From JALZDI01 sp965653225 (lineage in GTDB: Bacteria; Actinomycetota; Actinomycetes; Propionibacteriales; Nocardioidaceae): a DNA stretch of 64,000 nt. Both the position numbers and the translations under genes were made by a program. This document shows, one piece after another, positions 61,883 to 64,000 of the stretch. The stretch is taken from the NCBI GenBank assembly GCA_965653225.1, contig CBFGZI010000004.1, positions 1-64,000 of the forward strand, given 5' to 3'. The notes beneath the pieces were generated by a model. That model was not told the DNA's origin, did no database searches, and worked only from the letters and a program-made list of their open reading frames with translations. Each line of letters opens with the position of its first letter. Within the stretch, counting starts at the first letter, position 1.

Positions 61883-62242
61883 TCAGGAGTCGGTGGAGCG
61901 CAGGACGCGCAGGTGCCCGCGACGGCCGACCTCGACCGTGCCCGCCGGGCCCTCCGTCGGCTCGGGCCGGGGCCGGGCGGCCTCGCGTACGGCATTGGCC
62001 AGGGCCTCCAGGTCGTCGTCGGAGGGGCCGGGCGCGTCGGCGTCCGGCGCCAGCCGCAGCACCTCCCAGCCACGCGGCGCGGTGAGGCCCTCGGCATGCT
62101 GCTCGCACAGGTCGTAGCAGTGTGGCTCGGCGTAGGTGGCCAACGGACCCAGCACCGCCGTCTGGTCGGAGTACACATAGGTCAACGTCGCCACTGCGGG
62201 TCGCGCGCACGCCGTGCGCGAGCAGCGTCGAACAGGGCTCAC
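61883..62242 (-). CDS. DUF3499-family protein
   Basis: A 119-residue actinobacterial protein with a zinc-ribbon-like N-terminus: RRCSRTAC, then HCYDLCEQHAE. The middle strand YVYSDQTAVLGPL and the ending GHLRVLRS are family marks. GTG 62242 is the chosen start; longer frames are arginine-rich. It stands beside manB in many actinobacteria, function unknown. It diverges from the zincin-like gene with a 141-base gap in which GTGTTGTGC occurs twice (62310-62318, 62338-62346). Confidence 0.85.
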   Translation of the reverse strand: MSPVRRCSRTACARPAVATLTYVYSDQTAVLGPLATYAEPHCYDLCEQHAEGLTAPRGWEVLRLAPDADAPGPSDDDLEALANAVREAARPRPEPTEGPAGTVEVGRRGHLRVLRSTDS

Positions 62243-62383
62243 CCCAGGACCGTACCGGTTGCGGCGGCGGTGGGGCACGCATTGCGGCCGTGTCGTTCCG
62301 TGCTGCCTGGTGTTGTGCTGGGTCGTGTTGGCGTGCCGTGTTGTGCCGGTGTCCCCGCGGGCGCGGCCTCGTAGGCTTCGGCC

Positions 62384-62851
62384 ATGCCGCTCCCGACCGC
62401 GTTCCAGCCCCCGCCGCAGCCGCCCCGACGGTCCGGGCGCCGCGACCGGCACGGCCGGGGGATGCGCGGCGCCTCGGTGCTGCCGGGACCGCTGTCTCCG
62501 GTGGGCACCGGCTTCCCGCCCGGGGCGGCGCGGCGGTTCGACGAGCTCGTGCTGTCGTTCGTGCGGCAGCTGCGGCAACGGTTCCCGGACGAGCTCGCGG
62601 ACGTGCAGTTCGGCGTCGAGGAGACCCCGCTGCTGCCGGCCGACTGGGACCCGATGGACGTGCCGCTGGCCACGCTGGTGCGTGCCACCGCGTCGGCACC
62701 GGCCCGGGTGGTGGTGTTCCGGCGCCCCGTCGAGCACCGGTCCGTGGACCGCGCCGAGATGTCCGGCCTGGTGCTGGCCGTGCTGGTGGAGCAGGTGGCC
62801 GAGCTGCTCGACCGCGACCCGGGCGACATCGACCCGCGCTACGACGGCTGA
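62384..62851 (+). CDS. Zincin-like metallopeptidase-family protein lacking HExxH
   Basis: A 155-residue protein matching the small actinobacterial metallopeptidase family found beside DUF3499. The family helix normally bears HExxHH, but here the corresponding region reads VLVEQVAELLDRDPGD, with no histidine pair. It is thus probably a non-catalytic relative, or binds metal by other residues. The first 25 residues are Pro/Arg-rich, so a start further in (ATG 62462) cannot be ruled out. It converges with the DUF5719 gene. Confidence 0.7.
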   Translation: MPLPTAFQPPPQPPRRSGRRDRHGRGMRGASVLPGPLSPVGTGFPPGAARRFDELVLSFVRQLRQRFPDELADVQFGVEETPLLPADWDPMDVPLATLVRATASAPARVVVFRRPVEHRSVDRAEMSGLVLAVLVEQVAELLDRDPGDIDPRYDG

Positions 62852-62893
62852 GCCGCCGCGGGTGCCGGAGAAGACCGGGCCGACGGACGCGGC

Positions 62894-64000
62894 TCAGTGC
62901 TGGGGCCGTGGCACGGTCTGCCGGTAGCGCACCGTGGGCCGCTGGACGGTCAGCCGCGACGGGGCGAGCGGGTAACCGCTGATCAAGGTGCCCTTGGCAT
63001 CGGCCTTCGACCACAGCACCGCGGCGACGACAGGCCCGGAGCCGCCGACGCGTACCTTCACCGACCCGGCCTTGGCCGGGAGGGCGACCGCCCGGGTCTG
63101 CCCGCCGGCGACGTCGAGCGTGCGATGGGTGAGCCTCGTACCCCGCGCGGAGTAGGTCAGGACGTCCACGATCGCCGCGGTGTGTCCGGCGCCGCTGAGA
63201 GCCAGCCGGCCGTGCAGGCCGGGCAGCACCGGTGTGGCGGTGAGCTTGCTCGTCGGCGCGACCGCCGCCGCGAAGGTGTGGTCGGACAGCGGGCTGCCCG
63301 AGGCCGTCAGCACGCCGGCGGTGACCGGCTGGTCGGAGGTCAGCCGCAGGCCGAGGACGGCACCGTCGAGCGCCTTGGCGGGGATCTGCGTCTCGGTGAC
63401 CGCCTGCGCGGGGACCTCCACGCTCTGCAGGCTGGTCGGGGTGAAGGCACCGCGGGGGCCGAGGACCTCGATCTGCACCACCGCAGGACTGTCGCCGGGG
63501 TTGGCCACGGCGAGCATGTGCTCGCCCTCCCCGGGGACGCCGGTGAGCACCGCGGTGCGGCTCGGCTCCGCAGACTGCGGGAGGAGGTCGATCCCCGCCG
63601 GCTGCAGGATGTCGTGCCGGGTGTCGGTCATGGCGGCCGAGACCTCGCCCTGGCGGGTGGTGACCTCGACCGCGAGCGGGTGGATGCCGGTGGCCAGGTT
63701 GTCCAGCGGTACCGCCGTCTCGTCGCCCGGGGCGATCGCCAGCCCGTCCGCGGCCGCGGCTTCGACCGGTCCCTTCGGGCCGTACACCGCGAGGTCGACC
63801 ACGGCCACGCCCGAGGTGGGGTTGGACAGCTGCAGCACGTCGGAGCGTTGCGTGGTGCTGGCCGCGCCGACGAACCACTGGTGCGACGCCGGCGCCGCGC
63901 ACGTCGTCGTGGCCAGGCCGCGCGGCTCGCCGTCGAACACCGACGCCGAGGCCGCGCTCAGCCCCGCCGCAAGCGGGCCGTCGGCGGTCACGGACACGCC
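62894..64000 (-). CDS. DUF5719-family secreted protein, partial at window edge
   Basis: The C-terminal 368 or so codons of a beta-rich protein that continues beyond the right edge; its start is not in the window. The visible part consists of repeated beta modules with Ser/Thr and Val-rich strands (VLQLSNPTSGVAVVDLAVYGP, MLAVANPGDSPAVVQIEVLGP), typical of extracytoplasmic DUF5719 proteins encoded near glycosyltransferases in actinobacteria. No catalytic motif is seen. The lack of internal stops over more than 1.1 kb supports a real gene. Confidence 0.82.
   Translation of the reverse strand, partial: GVSVTADGPLAAGLSAASASVFDGEPRGLATTTCAAPASHQWFVGAASTTQRSDVLQLSNPTSGVAVVDLAVYGPKGPVEAAAADGLAIAPGDETAVPLDNLATGIHPLAVEVTTRQGEVSAAMTDTRHDILQPAGIDLLPQSAEPSRTAVLTGVPGEGEHMLAVANPGDSPAVVQIEVLGPRGAFTPTSLQSVEVPAQAVTETQIPAKALDGAVLGLRLTSDQPVTAGVLTASGSPLSDHTFAAAVAPTSKLTATPVLPGLHGRLALSGAGHTAAIVDVLTYSARGTRLTHRTLDVAGGQTRAVALPAKAGSVKVRVGGSGPVVAAVLWSKADAKGTLISGYPLAPSRLTVQRPTVRYRQTVPRPQH

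Noticed and set aside
62310..62346. Two GTGTTGTGC direct repeats between DUF3499 and the zincin-like gene
   Set aside because: Short, in a locally GT-rich stretch, and not positioned relative to a clear promoter; chance is likely.

Overview
The window is about 64 kb of very GC-rich bacterial chromosome with dense, often 4-bp-overlapping genes and no phage, plasmid, insertion sequence or CRISPR array that I can see. Gene content and order (smpB-ssrA beside ftsEX, prfB, an ahcY-mtrA-mtrB-lpqB-comF-hpf-secA block, manB-Trm112-SIS-manA, DUF3499, Rv3235-family, Ku, a 1,630-residue NAD-glutamate dehydrogenase) point to an actinobacterium. The M23 peptidase placed between ftsX and smpB suggests Nocardioidaceae/Propionibacteriales, but that rank is inference. 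The chromosome looks like conserved core with modest accessory patches.

Layout. 0.1-5.8 kb: tmRNA, a glyoxalase-fold protein and an amidohydrolase with a palindromic site between them, smpB, an EnvC-like M23 hydrolase and ftsXE. 6-11.5 kb: an asparagine synthetase-amidase pair, a DrrAB-type ABC exporter, and its divergent TetR regulator with a 21-bp palindromic operator. 11.5-17 kb: succinate-semialdehyde dehydrogenase, prfB, YjbQ, and a secreted M28 peptidase with tandem repeats at its promoter. 17-21.6 kb: a compact Tad (Flp) pilus operon, including a 58-residue pilin-like gene. 21.7-33.3 kb: a flavin monooxygenase, an ATP-grasp protein of unknown substrate, NAD-glutamate dehydrogenase, tryptophan dioxygenase, small conserved genes and pruA. 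33.4-38.3 kb: Ku, a wax-ester-synthase-like acyltransferase with an altered motif, and a cupredoxin lipoprotein with a multi-membrane-span partner. 39-41 kb: a second Tad locus (TadZ-like and SAF-domain proteins). 41-49 kb: HTH protein, LysM protein, secA, M23 lipoprotein, YcaQ. 48.5-64 kb: response regulator, hpf, comF, lpqB-mtrB-mtrA, ahcY, zinc-type transporter, mannose-phosphate genes and DUF5719 at the right edge.

How it fits together. Several modules concern the cell envelope: FtsEX with its hydrolase, MtrAB-LpqB, SecA, LysM and M23 proteins, GDP-mannose precursor supply, and the Tad pilus split over two loci. Others handle amino-nitrogen catabolism (NAD-GDH, PruA, TDO, SSADH). No complete new system is demonstrable. 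The least explained pieces are the ATP-grasp gene, the AsnB-amidase pair, the cupredoxin/membrane pair and the intergenic repeats.
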